A stretch of DNA of 64,000 bases. It comes from Loxodes magnus (taxonomy: Eukaryota; Ciliophora; Karyorelictea; Loxodida; Loxodidae). The position numbers and the translations under genes are program-made. Location of the stretch: contig CAMPDV010000262.1 in the NCBI GenBank assembly GCA_946699065.1, positions 62,001 through 126,000 of the forward strand, given 5' to 3'. Positions 23,303-35,653 of the stretch are shown piece after piece. How positions within the stretch are numbered: the first letter of the stretch is position 1; each line of letters begins with the position of its first letter. Below the pieces are notes generated by a model. It saw only the letters and a list, made by a program, of their open reading frames with translations, ran no database searches and was not told the DNA's origin.

Positions 23303-24322
23303 ATGTTCAAATTTTAGAACATTTTTCCAAGAGGTGTTTAAAGAATAGCCTTGTGAATGAATATGTAGCATATTGAAGATAAAATGATGAACTAAACTTA
23401 AAATAGCACTATTAATGTGATATCTACTTCTTTAATATTGCGATAGCCATTTTGCTTTTACCTGTATAAATAAAAAGCTTTATTTTCTTGTTACAATTTA
23501 CTTGGCAAAGTAAACTCTTTCAGCAATAATTTTTAGAAGTACACAAAGAAATTTAATTTGTATGCTGAATTAGTTTCTTCTAAAGTAATTTATCCAGGAT
23601 AGTGAAGTGTAATTAAGGATCCAGCTGCTTAGATTAACTCCTAAATTTCAAATAGAAAATTTATTTAATTCTGCAATAAAAGCACAAAAGCAACAAAATT
23701 TAATATTCTTGTCCACAAGATATTTCAAGGAAAAAATAAGATTTTGGCATTTGCTGCTGAGAAAAATGTTCTGCTAAATAATAAATGTTAAAAAATAAGC
23801 AAAGAAGAGAATTAGAAGAGCAAACTTTCAAGAAGTTTACAGAAAAAAAAGCACTACTAATATATGAAAACAATTAGATTTTTAATTTTATATAAATTCT
23901 TCCAACTATTATTCCATTTATTCTTACATAACTAAATATCTATCATTTCTTATTCTTCTTGGTTGTAGCGTAAATTTAAATACCAATTTTCAATAGGTTT
24001 ATCTATCTTTTTCATATGAGTTACCATTGATAAAATTAAAGATAAATCATAAGTGTTTGAGAATAATCCTTTAATAAGGTTTTTATATTTAAAGAGTATT
24101 TTTCTTCCAATTATTATAAGGCAAGGATTTTATGCTGAATGAAAGCAAATAAAATCTATATGGCCTTAAGATTTACTAGATGCTTAATATTTCAAAAAAT
24201 AAGTAAATATGCTACTCTTAAAGTGTATAATTAGAAATTAAATCAAACTTCTTAGAGATAAAATAGAACCCTGTAAGATTAAAAATAAAGAGGTTAAATC
24301 TAAACATTAAGAGTTATTATAA
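23303..24322 (+). CDS. TMEM184/OSTalpha-like membrane protein (tentative)
   Basis: The plus frame from ATG 23,303 (MFKFQNIFPRGVQ) stays coherent for about 340 codons with TAA/TAG as Gln and TGA as Trp. Mid-protein segments include LVSSKVIYPGQW and FNILVHKIFQGKNKI. The C-terminal third is hydrophobic: IRFLILYKFFQLLFHLFL, then FSIGLSIFFIWVTIDKI and NPLIRFLYLKSIFLPIIIRQ. The last resembles the 'PVLKF..VKSVIFLSFWQG' segment of TMEM184/organic solute transporter alpha proteins, which have seven membrane segments. The N-terminal half does not show the other family motifs, so introns or a misread frame there are possible. It converges with a minus-strand gene ending near 24,350. The end is approximate. 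Confidence 0.35.
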
Positions 24323-24351
24323 TTTAAATTAATGATAATTATTTAATTACT

Positions 24352-25640
24352 AAAAGATTTTCTTTATCTTTATTCTAGATATAGGATTTTTTCCATATAC
24401 ATTATGAACAATAATTTAATCTAAATTTGCACAACCATCAATAAGTTAAGCATCTCCATTTTCCATAATGAATATCCTAAAAATCAACTTCTATCATTCA
24501 TCACACAATCTCTCGATAGTTTTCTTCTCCTTTTAACTTCTGCTGGTGATAAGTTAGAAACATTATATGATAAAATTAATTTACTATATTTCTGCTTAAT
24601 TGTTTAATAAGAATCTTTTTTCACATCCGCGCAAATATAAATACTCTCTAATTGTTTTTTGGGATTCTACGAACAAATTTATAAGTAGTCTTGAGGAGAG
24701 AAGTGGCTAATTAGTTTAGTTCTCTAGTTTTAGGAATTTATGTAGTAATTAATTAGAAAACACGATCGCAGATTCTTCAAAAATATCCACTTTTTTATGT
24801 GATTCATCTTTAATCAAGGGTTCATAATTTTTATCTGATCCTTATTTAGGATAAAATACTACTTAATCAACAGGAATTGAATTTATTTTTATATAATAAA
24901 CTCTAACAGCTACTATATTTTCTATTTTTCCATCTACATATCATTTTCCCGAATATGATGTACTTGGTGATATCACATATTTCTTTGCTTTTACTATTTA
25001 TATCTTATTCTTCACTTATTTTTTATTGTTTTTAACTACTGGAAAGCAAGAATCATATCTTTGGAAAGAGTAAAAATATGATTATAGAGTCGCCCATTAT
25101 TTTATCATCTAAAATCCAAAATCCTCTCTTATCTTAATATTCTAATTCTCGTCTATGCAAACATTTAATGGAAATAAATCGTAATTTTATTGTTGTATTT
25201 AAGTTAAGTGTATTCTCATAAAGGATATTGTTCTTTTCATTAAGAATTATTCATATATTTTTTGGGAAGAACAAAAATAATTAAGGATCTATGATATCTA
25301 AGACAGGTTTATCTTCATGCTTATCATTATACTTTTTATCCCACTTACTTTAGCTTTTATTCTAACATTTATTTATCTTTCTATGATGCAGGGAGTTTTT
25401 GAATATTAGAGAGGATATTTCAAATCTTTTTTCTTACTCCATTAATACGAATTTATTTTTTCCGATTTTGGTAAATTTTGTATATATTTATTTTATTCTT
25501 TTTCTAACTCTTCTAATTCCTCTTCTGATTCTTTTTTAATCTTTTCAAAATAAATAAAAAAGCTTTTCCTACTTCTATACTTTGGTTTATCATACTTTAA
25601 AATATTTACCTAGAATATCTTTTAATTTTAATTTGAAGAT
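24352..25640 (-). CDS. Uncharacterised protein gene, probably interrupted
   Basis: Minus strand. Coherent segments include KPVLDIIDPQLFLFFPKN and KRGFWILDDKIMGDSIII near 25,300-25,080. After a frame change come SPSTSYSGKWYVDGKIENIV, then INSIPVDQVVFYPKQGSDKN, FEESAIVFSNQLLHKFLKL and ENGDAQLIDGCANLDQIIVH down to about 24,380. The second part runs about 215 codons in one frame with balanced composition. The change of frame near 25,050 suggests a short intron or an indel. No family was recognised; the WILDDKI stretch is faintly like the start of Ulp1-type peptidases, but no catalytic His or Cys was located. Confidence 0.4.
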
Positions 25641-25929
25641 AAAAATATAAAATTTAACTTTGACTATTTAAATTGTGGGTTTGATGTTTAGTTACATTTT
25701 TGGAAAATCTCAATTTAATGTTAAAGATATATAAATTGCTTTATATATCGATGAAGTGAAAGTACATAAAGAAAATGATATCATATTATATCTCATAATC
25801 TAAGGAACTTGCTATCTCATAATAATTTATCTTTGCATTATAAATTTCTAAATTGTTCTTGCTGTTTTTAACCTTATATAATTGTTATTGATAAAATGCT
25901 TATAGCACTCTAAGTACTTTCTTTCTCTT

Positions 25930-26750
25930 TAATTATATGGTAGTTAAGACAGTTAAAAAATTTGAGTTGAGATTTAAGTCATAAATATAAGTTTTAACTT
26001 TAAATGATTTGATGGAGAGAATTTAAATTCTTTTTTATATGAATTTAGAAAAAAAGTTTAAAGAAAATATAGGACAGCAAATGCAAATGAGTTTTAGCAC
26101 TCTAATGCAAGATAAAATAAGAATAACTTCGCTAATTTCATTCAACTATAGACTTAATTCCCTTGAAATTAGCTAATAGTATCATATTATAAAGAGTTAA
26201 TTATCTTAATTCGCTTCTTTAATTTCTTCATTCTTATAATGAATATACAGATAAGACAAGTTTGCAATTTTCTCTTTATAAGATTCTTAAAAAAGCAGAT
26301 TTAAGTTAGCAGGCATATGAGCGATAGGGTTAGTATCAGATTAATTTTTAAAAGAATAAAGCTATTAAATTATTATCTAATCTTGCATGAAGAATACTTT
26401 GCTATAAAAGAAGTGAAATTAGTTTGACTGAATAACCAGAGCAACAAATACTAAGGAATGAAAGCTAGATGTGGTATAAAGTTAATGGAGTTAAAGATAC
26501 ATATTTTTCGGTTGCTAGGATTACTAAAGAAAGCAGGACATATTAATTAAAATTATTTAGTGGAAGCTTGAAACATTCATACCATAATCAGCCATCTTGA
26601 GATCAGAAAGTAAAGGCATATAATTAAAAATAGCATAATAAAGAAGACTGCTATAAGTCTCTTTAAATCTAGCAATAAGAGGATTATAATGTTAGAAGTT
26701 AATCTTGTTGGAAGGCTATAAAAATTATGAAAGATTTGGAATTATCATTT
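25930..26750 (-). CDS. Possible uncharacterised gene (frame inferred from composition)
   Basis: One minus-strand frame reads NPLIARFKETYSSLLYYAIF, MPLLSDLKMADYGMNVSSFH, NPIAHMPANLNLLFQESYKE and KIANLSYLYIHYKNEEIKEA. It is mixed in residues (His, Pro, Met, Gly, Asp), unlike the Lys/Ile/Asn/Phe noise of the deserts. No start, end or family can be named. The plus strand of the same stretch also opens from an ATG near 26,040 but reads less well. Confidence 0.3.
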
Positions 26751-26764
26751 TATACTAAAATTAA

Positions 26765-27760
26765 AATTTCTAGAATTTAAAAGGAAAAGCAAAGAGACTA
26801 AAAGCTACTTTCTTAAGAGAATAACTTACATAATTACGAAGAAAATTGCAATATTAAATCTCCCTATACTTAATAAAAATTGAATAAAGCTATTTAAAAA
26901 GAGGCAAATAGTTAATTTCGCTCTTAATAAGAAATATTTAAATTATTGATAGAGCTACACTTGATTGGAAAAAGAAAAACAAATATAAATAACTATGGTT
27001 TATAAGTAAAAAAAAAATTAATAATAGAGTAAAGGCCAAGCAAAAATATAAGGTTAACAATTTAATTGAATGAAAAAAACCATAGATAAAGAAGCATTCG
27101 GATTTCTTCTTCAAGATTGAAGAAGAATTGTTAAGTTTAAATTAAACCTTAAGTTAAAAAATAACCCTTTGCATATTCATTTGAGTAAATGAATTTGATA
27201 AGCTACGAAGAATTTAAAAAGATAATTGCGACGTCATATTATCTAAAATCTTTAAACTTAAAGTTTAAAAAAAAAGGGAACGGCTTTAGTTAATTAAGGA
27301 AAAGTTGAAAGTATTTAAGAATTTAATAGCAGATGCTTCCAAAGATGTTTTTGAAGTTTTAGGAAAGAATTTTTACTTTATCTTGAGTTCTAGAAAAATT
27401 AACTGATAAAAAAACCGAATAGCTGCTAAAAGTTAAGAATAAATTTGTTTTTTTTGCTGCCAATGAAAGATTGCTTTAGTTTAGTCTAATATATCTAAGT
27501 TTTTAAAATAACTGGATATAGCTTCAAGCTATCAATTAAGAAAATATTAAACTATCATGCTAAGTGAGGATAAATATAAATTACCTTAAAGAGCTCAGTT
27601 CTGAAGTTTAAAAAGCATATTGATATAACTATTTAAGAAAAAACCTGACTCTTAATCTAAATAATCTATTTTAAAAGTGATTTTGGCGTTTACTTTATAG
27701 AGTATAAATAAAATTTCAAATTTTCCTTTCAAAGTGAAGCCTTTTAATATTTATAATTAT
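26765..27760 (+). CDS. Possible uncharacterised gene (frame inferred from composition)
   Basis: A plus frame runs without a shift from about 26,780, with EWKKPQIKKHSDFFFKIEEE, VNEFDKLRRIQKDNCDVILS, KEKLKVFKNLIADASKDVFE and VLGKNFYFILSSRKINW (27,180-27,420). It ends in a Lys/Ser-rich tail by about 27,760. It is mostly helical and charged. An alternative frame competes in the first 400 bp. No family was recognised, and start and end are uncertain. Confidence 0.3.
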
Positions 27761-27769
27761 TAAGTTTAA

Positions 27770-30301
27770 TAAAAAGTACAATATAATTATAACCAAATTA
27801 AAAATAATTGTTTACAAGCTTTGGCTAAATCTAAAAATCATAAAGAAAATAGAAATTAAAGCCAAAAATTATTTAAAATTAAAGCTTAAAATTAAGATAA
27901 ATTAATTTTAGTGCTCTTCATAATTAGTTATATTTAAATTTAAATTTTAAAATAAAGTATATAGCTTTATTCCTTTTATTAATTTTTATTTTATTTAGCA
28001 ATTTTAGCTTCTATTAGTAATCATTAACCTCATTGTTTTAAGAATTTTTTAATTAACTTTTATTTCTATTAATTTCCTCTTTCCTTCTTTATATAATCCT
28101 AGGAAAATATTTTGTATTCCAAACTAAGAGATAAACAAATTTTAACCCTGCTTAAACTTTATTATTTTTAAAAATTATGAAAAAACTATGTTTGATATTT
28201 TTAAAATTATCTTAATTATAAAAGCTAGGAAATTGTAGAATGCTTATAAATTAAAATAAATTCTTAATTATATTTATACTGTCAAAGTTAAACATCCTTG
28301 AAGACTAATAAATAGCTAATAGTTAAGTTTAAAGTTTATATAAGATAAATAAAGCTTTAAACTTTTAGAATTTATATAAGAATCTTTATAACTTTTTTAT
28401 TAACTTTATATAAGTATAATTCAAACTGATTTGGCTTTTAAGCAATATTATATTAAATTAATTTAAAAATCTTAATAAATCAAACTGAAAAATGCTTCTA
28501 TTAATTCTTAGTTCTTTTAATCTTCCTTTTTCTTTAGTTTCTAGTTTATCAAATTTTTTTTATTATTATGATATTAAAGTTATTGATAAATATCTCAGCT
28601 ATTTAGCAATTTTAATTTATTAATAAGCCTAGTTTGACATGAATAAAAATGTATTTAAGATATAAAAGCAATTTATTTATTTTAATAGTTCTTATTATTT
28701 TCCTTTATTAAATTAATAGAATTATACACTATTAAATCATAGAGATATCAATAATTATCTTTTATATATTTGTTTATTTTTCTTTTTAAATGGAATAGCT
28801 TAGTTATATCTTTTTAAACATTTAGTTATTCTCTTTTATTATTATATTTTACCAGGGATTTTTTAGACTTTAGATAGTAAATTAGTTACTACTGAAAGCT
28901 TATTTATAAATAAAGAATTAATGCATTATTGCTTATTTTTTATATAGCAATAAGATTATTCTTTCAATTATCTTTTCTATTCCTTTGTTTCTTAATTAAT
29001 TTTGATGATATATGTATATTTTATTAATTAAATATACAAATTTAGAAAATTTAATATTTTTAGCATGATTTAGTGTAAATTATCATAATTATAAAATACA
29101 GAGAGCTATCACTTTAATTTTGCATGTTAAACTACAAAATATAAAAAATGCTTAAGAAATAGGAAAACAAATTAAAGGAGTTTGCTAAGATTATTTGTAT
29201 ATATCAAATTTATTTATTAGTTGCTAATATATTTTATCAAATTATTTTTTCTAGTTATGAGCTTTAGCATTTTAACTAGCTTTAATGTAAATAGTTAGAG
29301 AACCTCTATATATTGTTTAAAAGTTTTTTCTTTATAAAGCTCTGATTTAAATTGATATTATTTATCTTTAGGCTATTATAGTTATTTAATTTTAAAAGTC
29401 CCTTTATCTATTTAGATGAGAAAATATTTAAAGACTTTCAATTCTATCTTAAATTAAATTTTAGCATTAGATTGATAAAGTCTAAGCTTTTTTTATTAGT
29501 AAAGATATCAGCTTTTTATCAAAATTTTTAATCTTTTAGGGCTATGAGATTCATTTTTATATATATTTCCTTGAAAAAATAATTGAATTAAAAATTTATT
29601 AATAGGATTGATTTATTTCATAGTAGACTAATACTCGTAAATCTTGTGATTTTTAAGCATGTACTTAGCCAAAATTTTCATAATAATTTATTTTAAAATA
29701 GCATTTTTGAAAATAACTTAGACTTAAAACCAAATTAATTTATTTAAACTAGCAATCCAAAATAATTAAGTTTCTTAATTTTTTAACTTTAGAAATTTAA
29801 TCTTATCACAATATTTATTTTTATAATTTTCTAGCATCAAATAATTAACCTTCCTCTAAAAAAGCTCCTAGTAAAAATAGAGATTTCATTCACATTAAAT
29901 TAAAACTAAATCCTGTTTAACTATTTTTAAATTTAGGATGTAAATTAATAGTTCAATAAATCAAAATGCTTATTAATAACCCTAATACAACTATAACTTT
30001 CATTTTTTATTTACTCATTTATTTTTTTTATTATTCTACCACCCAAGTTCTACAATAGCTCAACTTAATAAACGAAGCTCCTAGCATTTTATAAAAAACA
30101 GAGCTAAAAATATTAATTAAAAGATAAATAATAAGAACATGAGGCTATATTGATAAAAAGGTATATGAATATTCATATTTAAGTTAGATTGATAAACAAG
30201 GTTTAATTTAAAGTCTTGCTGATTTAATTTAATTATAGTTCTAGAATTAAACAAGTAGATTGCTTTATTTAAATCTAACGAACTTTAAGAAAATAAATAA
30301 A
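27770..30301. other. AT-rich desert and 5' flank of the kinase gene
   Basis: No coherent reading frame. The last few hundred bases lead into the ATG at 30,302; no recognisable promoter element was seen. Confidence 0.45.
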
Positions 30302-33300
30302 ATGTCGTAAGGAGATCATCTAATTATGACATTATTATCCAATCCTTAAAATCTTTCCTCTGAAATACTCTAAGAAAATTAAAGCGCCAGTCCTTGATAA
30401 TAAAAGGCTTTATCAACTTTTAATTTTCTTGCCAGCAAATCATATTTTAGTGCGGGCTTTATTAGTGAAACTATTCTCATAAACTAATTACAGTAGCGAC
30501 ACTCAAAACAAGTAAAAGACACCAATCAAAACATTTAAAATACCAATACTATTCAAACTGAAGAGGGTAAAGATAGATAATCAAAAGAAGAAATAAAACA
30601 AAATGTGGAAAATTTGGATTAGATAAAAGAATATTAGTAGTCTTATAGCAAGGGGGGAAAAATCGAAATGGTAAAAAAGTAAAAGGAATAAATATTAAGT
30701 GAATCTAAAAGTCAATCATTTACTTTAAAAGAAAAGTTTTAAGTATTTTATTAGGTTTAAAATTAAAATTAATTTGAGAATTATAAGCAAAATTTCGTGC
30801 TAGTACAAGAATGGAAATTAATAGAAAAGTGAAATTAAATTTAAAATTCAGAATTGTAATTTAAATTACTTAAATACTTGGATAAGAAAATTTATGGATT
30901 CATCAAAATTTTATATGGTTTGATACTTAAAGACATTTTAAAAATAAAAGTTTCTAAAATTTTAGATTAATTATAATTTTTATACGATGATCCAATAAAT
31001 TCTTAGGAAGTACTTCTTTCTATCTAATAAGATTAAATAAAATAGTTAAAAGGAATTTAAGAATAAATTAATAAATGAATCTAAAAAAAAGAAAAGAGAA
31101 AAAATATTATAGCCTTTGGAAATTAATATTAGCTTTATCTTACTTCATTAACTAAATAGTTTTCAGAGTTTTATGGTTTCGAGAAATAAGAGAAGAAAAT
31201 CATAAAGTTAAGAAATAAGAAAGATTTAGAAAATTATAATTTTAAGTTTTTAGATCCTGAATGCATAAGTATTTGAAAAGGAAATACGGTGATAGTAAAG
31301 ATAGAATTAAAAAACTAAAATGGAAAAGTGAATGCTTTTTATTTAGAAAATAAAAATGAAGCTTAATAAGATAAAGAATAAGCCAATCTTTCAACCTATT
31401 AAATCTTAAAAAAACTGCATGATTGCTATGATTGACAGTATTATCTATATGAAGAAGTTTTAAAAATTGAATAAAACAGAAATAATGATGAATATCCTGA
31501 TATTTATGACTTAAGTGATGATTAAAATATTTAAGTTTTTATAGAGAACAGCTAAAATTAAAACTAAACTGAATATATTAAAATAACCAGTTAACAATTA
31601 TCTGATAAACTACTTCAAATTTTAGAAAATTAAAATCTATCCTAGCAATTAATTATATTTCTAAGCGGTAATTTCTCACTCCATTTAATTTTATATGCAT
31701 ATACTCTATAGGATTAATCATAAGAAACAGTTTACGAAATTTTAAATTAATTTTCCAAAATTAGTAAATGAAATAAATAATAAGAATAAAATGTTATTAA
31801 AATGATATAATAAAATAGAAATAATTAGTTGAAGTAATATTTTAATGACTAAGAATAGATTTATGAAGATTAAATCCTAAGAAATATCTTCATATTTGAT
31901 AGAAAATAAATAAAATATAGAATGCAATTTTGAGAATTGTTTATGACTTAATTTTATAGTTATGATCTTTAAAATAATTAAAAATTTACCATTACAAATG
32001 ATTTAGAGCTATTAGAAGATAATTTAGATGTAAGAAAGATAGAAAAAATAGAAGTGAATAATGATGTTAGTTAAATAATTTTATTTGATTAGGAAAGATA
32101 AATAAGATATTAAAATATAAATAATTTAAGTTAAATTAATGAAATATACTATTAAACATTTTTAGAAAATAAACTACTTGAAAGAAAAAAATATTTACAT
32201 CAAGAACTAAAAAACGAAAGTTTGCGATAAGAAAGCAAAATGATATGCAATTTTATTGAAAATAAATAAATTAGCAAAAATGTCAATTAAGAAGATTGAA
32301 TATTTAATCAAAAAGAGTAATTCAAATAAAAACAAATGAAAATAAAATAAATAAAGCAAGATATAAAATAGTTAGTTGAAAAAAACGTTAGTAATTGATA
32401 AAGTAATTTTAAAAAAAATTGGTTTTAAGAAATGCATAAAGTGATTTAAAAAATGGTAGATGAAATATTAAGTGAAGATGGATGAAAAAAGTAAAATTTT
32501 AGTTTTGCATAAGAAGATTTAATCATATACTAATAAATTGCTTAAACCTATAAAAAAAATTAATAGAAATATGATAGATAGTAAACATAGGAGATAAATG
32601 AAATGTATAAATTTGTTAATTAATTTATTCAAGAAGATATAGTTGAGTAGTAATCTAAGTTAGATTTATTAGAAATGAATTTATTTGACGAATAAAATAA
32701 GAAAAAATTAATAACATATTTTACAATTTCACACTTATTTTAGTCTTAAGAATGCTCTAACATTTTGATATTTGAAAGTGTTTAATGCAATAATAATTGA
32801 TAAATATTTAGGAAAATACCAAACAAAGAAATTATAAAACTCTGTAGAGATTATTTAGAAAAAGAAAATTAGAAATAAGAATTTATAGATAAACTTAATA
32901 ATTTTGATTTAATACATCTAGTTTATCTAATTTACTTTTAAGAAATTGAAGAATTTTCTTAAATTATAAACGCTATAAATTACTTCTAAAGTATAAAATA
33001 TCAAAATTAATAATATATAAGCTTGCTATAAAATAACCAAATGGAAGATCTTTTCTCGGTTATAGAACAAAAATTAAAAGATACCTATAACAACATAAGA
33101 TATCTCTTTTTTATAGACAGTTAGCATATATAGTACTGAATATCTTTAGATTAGTAAAAATAAAATATTAAATCTCCTTACTTTCTGGGATAAAATAACC
33201 CTAAAATTATATTTGATATTTTAGAATAAAATAAATATAATTGAAAATAAATTGTAGTATAGTTTCGTTAATATGAATATAGAATTTCTTTAAAAATTTC

Positions 33301-35653
33301 ATCAAATAATATTACAGAAGTTTATTTTAATCAACATAGAGATCAAGACATTTTGAGAGCATATCAACATAAATTACCAGGCTATGTATTAATGGAAAAT
33401 TTATATGAAACAAATAAAGTAAATATTTTAAAAGCATTAAACCAATAAAAAGAAGTTAGAATTATAAAATTTATGAAAACAACTAGAAATCATAAAAGAA
33501 TTGAATAAATTATATAAAAGTTATGAAATTCTAATGAGCCATATATTTAATATTGTGTTCAAATTTATAACTATGATATTTCATAAAAGAATTCATATTG
33601 GATAGAAATGTAATATTGTGAAAAAAAATCCTTAGATAAACTCATTAAAAATAGAAACGGATAAAATTTTGAGTACGATTGAATTCTTAAAAACATATTA
33701 TTTCTTATAGAAGCATTTGCCTTTCTTTAACATTTAGAAATTTCACATCAAGATATCAAGCCTCCTAACATTTTTGTAGATAATCAAGAAAATTTAAAAG
33801 TAGGAGATTTTGATTACTCAGATCCTTAAAGCTTATTTTAAAATTAAAATTACACTGCCTATACTGAAGGTTATTAATCTCCATAAATATTCAATCAAAA
33901 TAGAAATAGAAATCTATACAAATCAGATGTATTTTCCTTAGGAATTACTTTACTTGAAGTTATTACTCTTAAAAACCAAAATTATCTTAAATTAAATGAA
34001 TAAGAAAAAGATAACTAAGAATTATATCATTTGTTAGGACAGCTAATAGATGAATATTATCCTAACTAAAGTAAAGAACTCTTATAATGAATTCTATTTC
34101 TGATGCTTTAATGAGATGAAGAATAGAGATGTGATTTTAAATAATTATAACATATTTATAGAAATAAAATCATCGATTATTAAAAATTTAAGATAAATTT
34201 ATGCCATAACCCAAATGTTTTCATTTATGATAATTTTGAGAGTAAAAATAAAATAAAAACTCAAAGTATATAATAAGAATCTGATTTTTTATAATAATTA
34301 TTCTCTGATATGTCTCAGTATGCTAATAAAATATAGTCCTCTTAATCGTCTGATCTTTGAAGATTATAAAATGCCAAATAAGAATCTTCTAAACTCTCAT
34401 AATCAGTATAGTTATCTCATAAATATAAAAATGCATTGCAAACTTTGGATAAAATTGAGAAAATTCCTTATCTTAAACTAGATGATATAGAATCTAATTA
34501 TTCTTAATATTTCTACTTGATATATCTATAGTAATAAAAGCTTTATAAATAACAATATACTAAATACTTTATCTCTAGTTAAATTGCTTATCAGTAAAAA
34601 CTTTACATTGGATAACTTAATTAATAATTATTACTTGAAGGAGCAGGAAGACTTTTGTATGATGAAATATATTATGAAGGAGAATTTATAAATGGATTAA
34701 AAAATGGAAATGGACTTCTCATAAACTTAGAAGACAAAACAATAGAAAGAGTTTATTATGAATATGATAAAATAATTTATTCTTAACTAATATTTAATCA
34801 TAATAAGAGCTTAGATATCTAAATTTAAAATTAAAACATATAGTTTCCTTAACTATTAATAAATGACAACAGGATTAAGAAACTAATAGACAGATTCACT
34901 GAAATTATGAAGACGAAGATTATTATAGAAAGCAACTAAATTTACTTAATTAATATAAATGAATAAGAAATATTTGAGGGAGAAATAAACTTACAATAAA
35001 AACCACATGGTTATGGAAGAATATTTAATAAGAAAGAAAAAACATTATTTCAAGGATTCTTTATAAACGGTTAAAAACATGAAAAAGGTATTTTAATAGA
35101 ATTGAATGATTAATAAGCGTTCAAAGTAAGCTACAATTTTAATAAACTTTTAAATTAAAAAACAATAACTGATCAATAAGACTTATAAATTATAAGAAAA
35201 TGAGATAAAAAGTTAGTATAATGGTCGTTTTAATATAAAAAATTTAAGAATATACAAGATATAAATTATAAGTTAAGTTAATAAGATCTAGAAAATATTT
35301 GGCTTTTGATGAAGAATGAAATATATTAGTGAATATTTTATATAATAAAAGACATATTTCCAGTAATTGAAAAAGAATATAAAGAAATTAATTTATGGTA
35401 ACTTTATATTACAAAATAACAAAAGCAAAAAATAAATAATAGAAATATAAATGAATTCTATTTAAAAAAAATAATGAAAACTATATAAAACCTTTAAATA
35501 GAAATTGATAATAAATAACATTAAAATATGCTTTTAGATTTATAACTATTAAAATAAGTTAAAAAAATTATAAAATAAAATAAAATAAAATAAATATTAA
35601 AAAATAACTAACTTTAAAAATAAAACAAATAAAAGAAAATCTTGAGGATTTTA
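30302..35653 (+). CDS. Protein kinase with MORN-like repeats, paralogue A (unit 1)
   Basis: The ATG at 30,302 (MSQGDHLIMTLLSNPQN) aligns with the start of paralogue C. One uninterrupted frame of 1,784 codons runs to the duplication joint near 35,650 with no intron. Residues 1-1,000 are helical and Gln/Asn-rich without a named domain. The kinase domain spans about 1,030-1,290: Lys in RIIKF (beta 3), HQDIKPPNIFV (catalytic Asp 1151, plus Asn), GDFDYSD (metal Asp kept, DFG is DFD), YQSPQ in place of APE, and LYKSDVFSLGITLLE. The invariant residues suggest an active Ser/Thr kinase. MORN-like units follow near residue 1,455 (YYEGEFINGLKNGNG), which often attach proteins to membranes or axonemes. 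TGA encodes Trp, for example in LLQW. It lacks the C-terminal MORN array, which appears only after unit 2. Confidence 0.85.

Noticed and set aside
25080..25300. Ulp1-type peptidase
   Set aside because: Only a WILDDKI stretch resembles the family start; no catalytic His, Asp or Cys motif was located.
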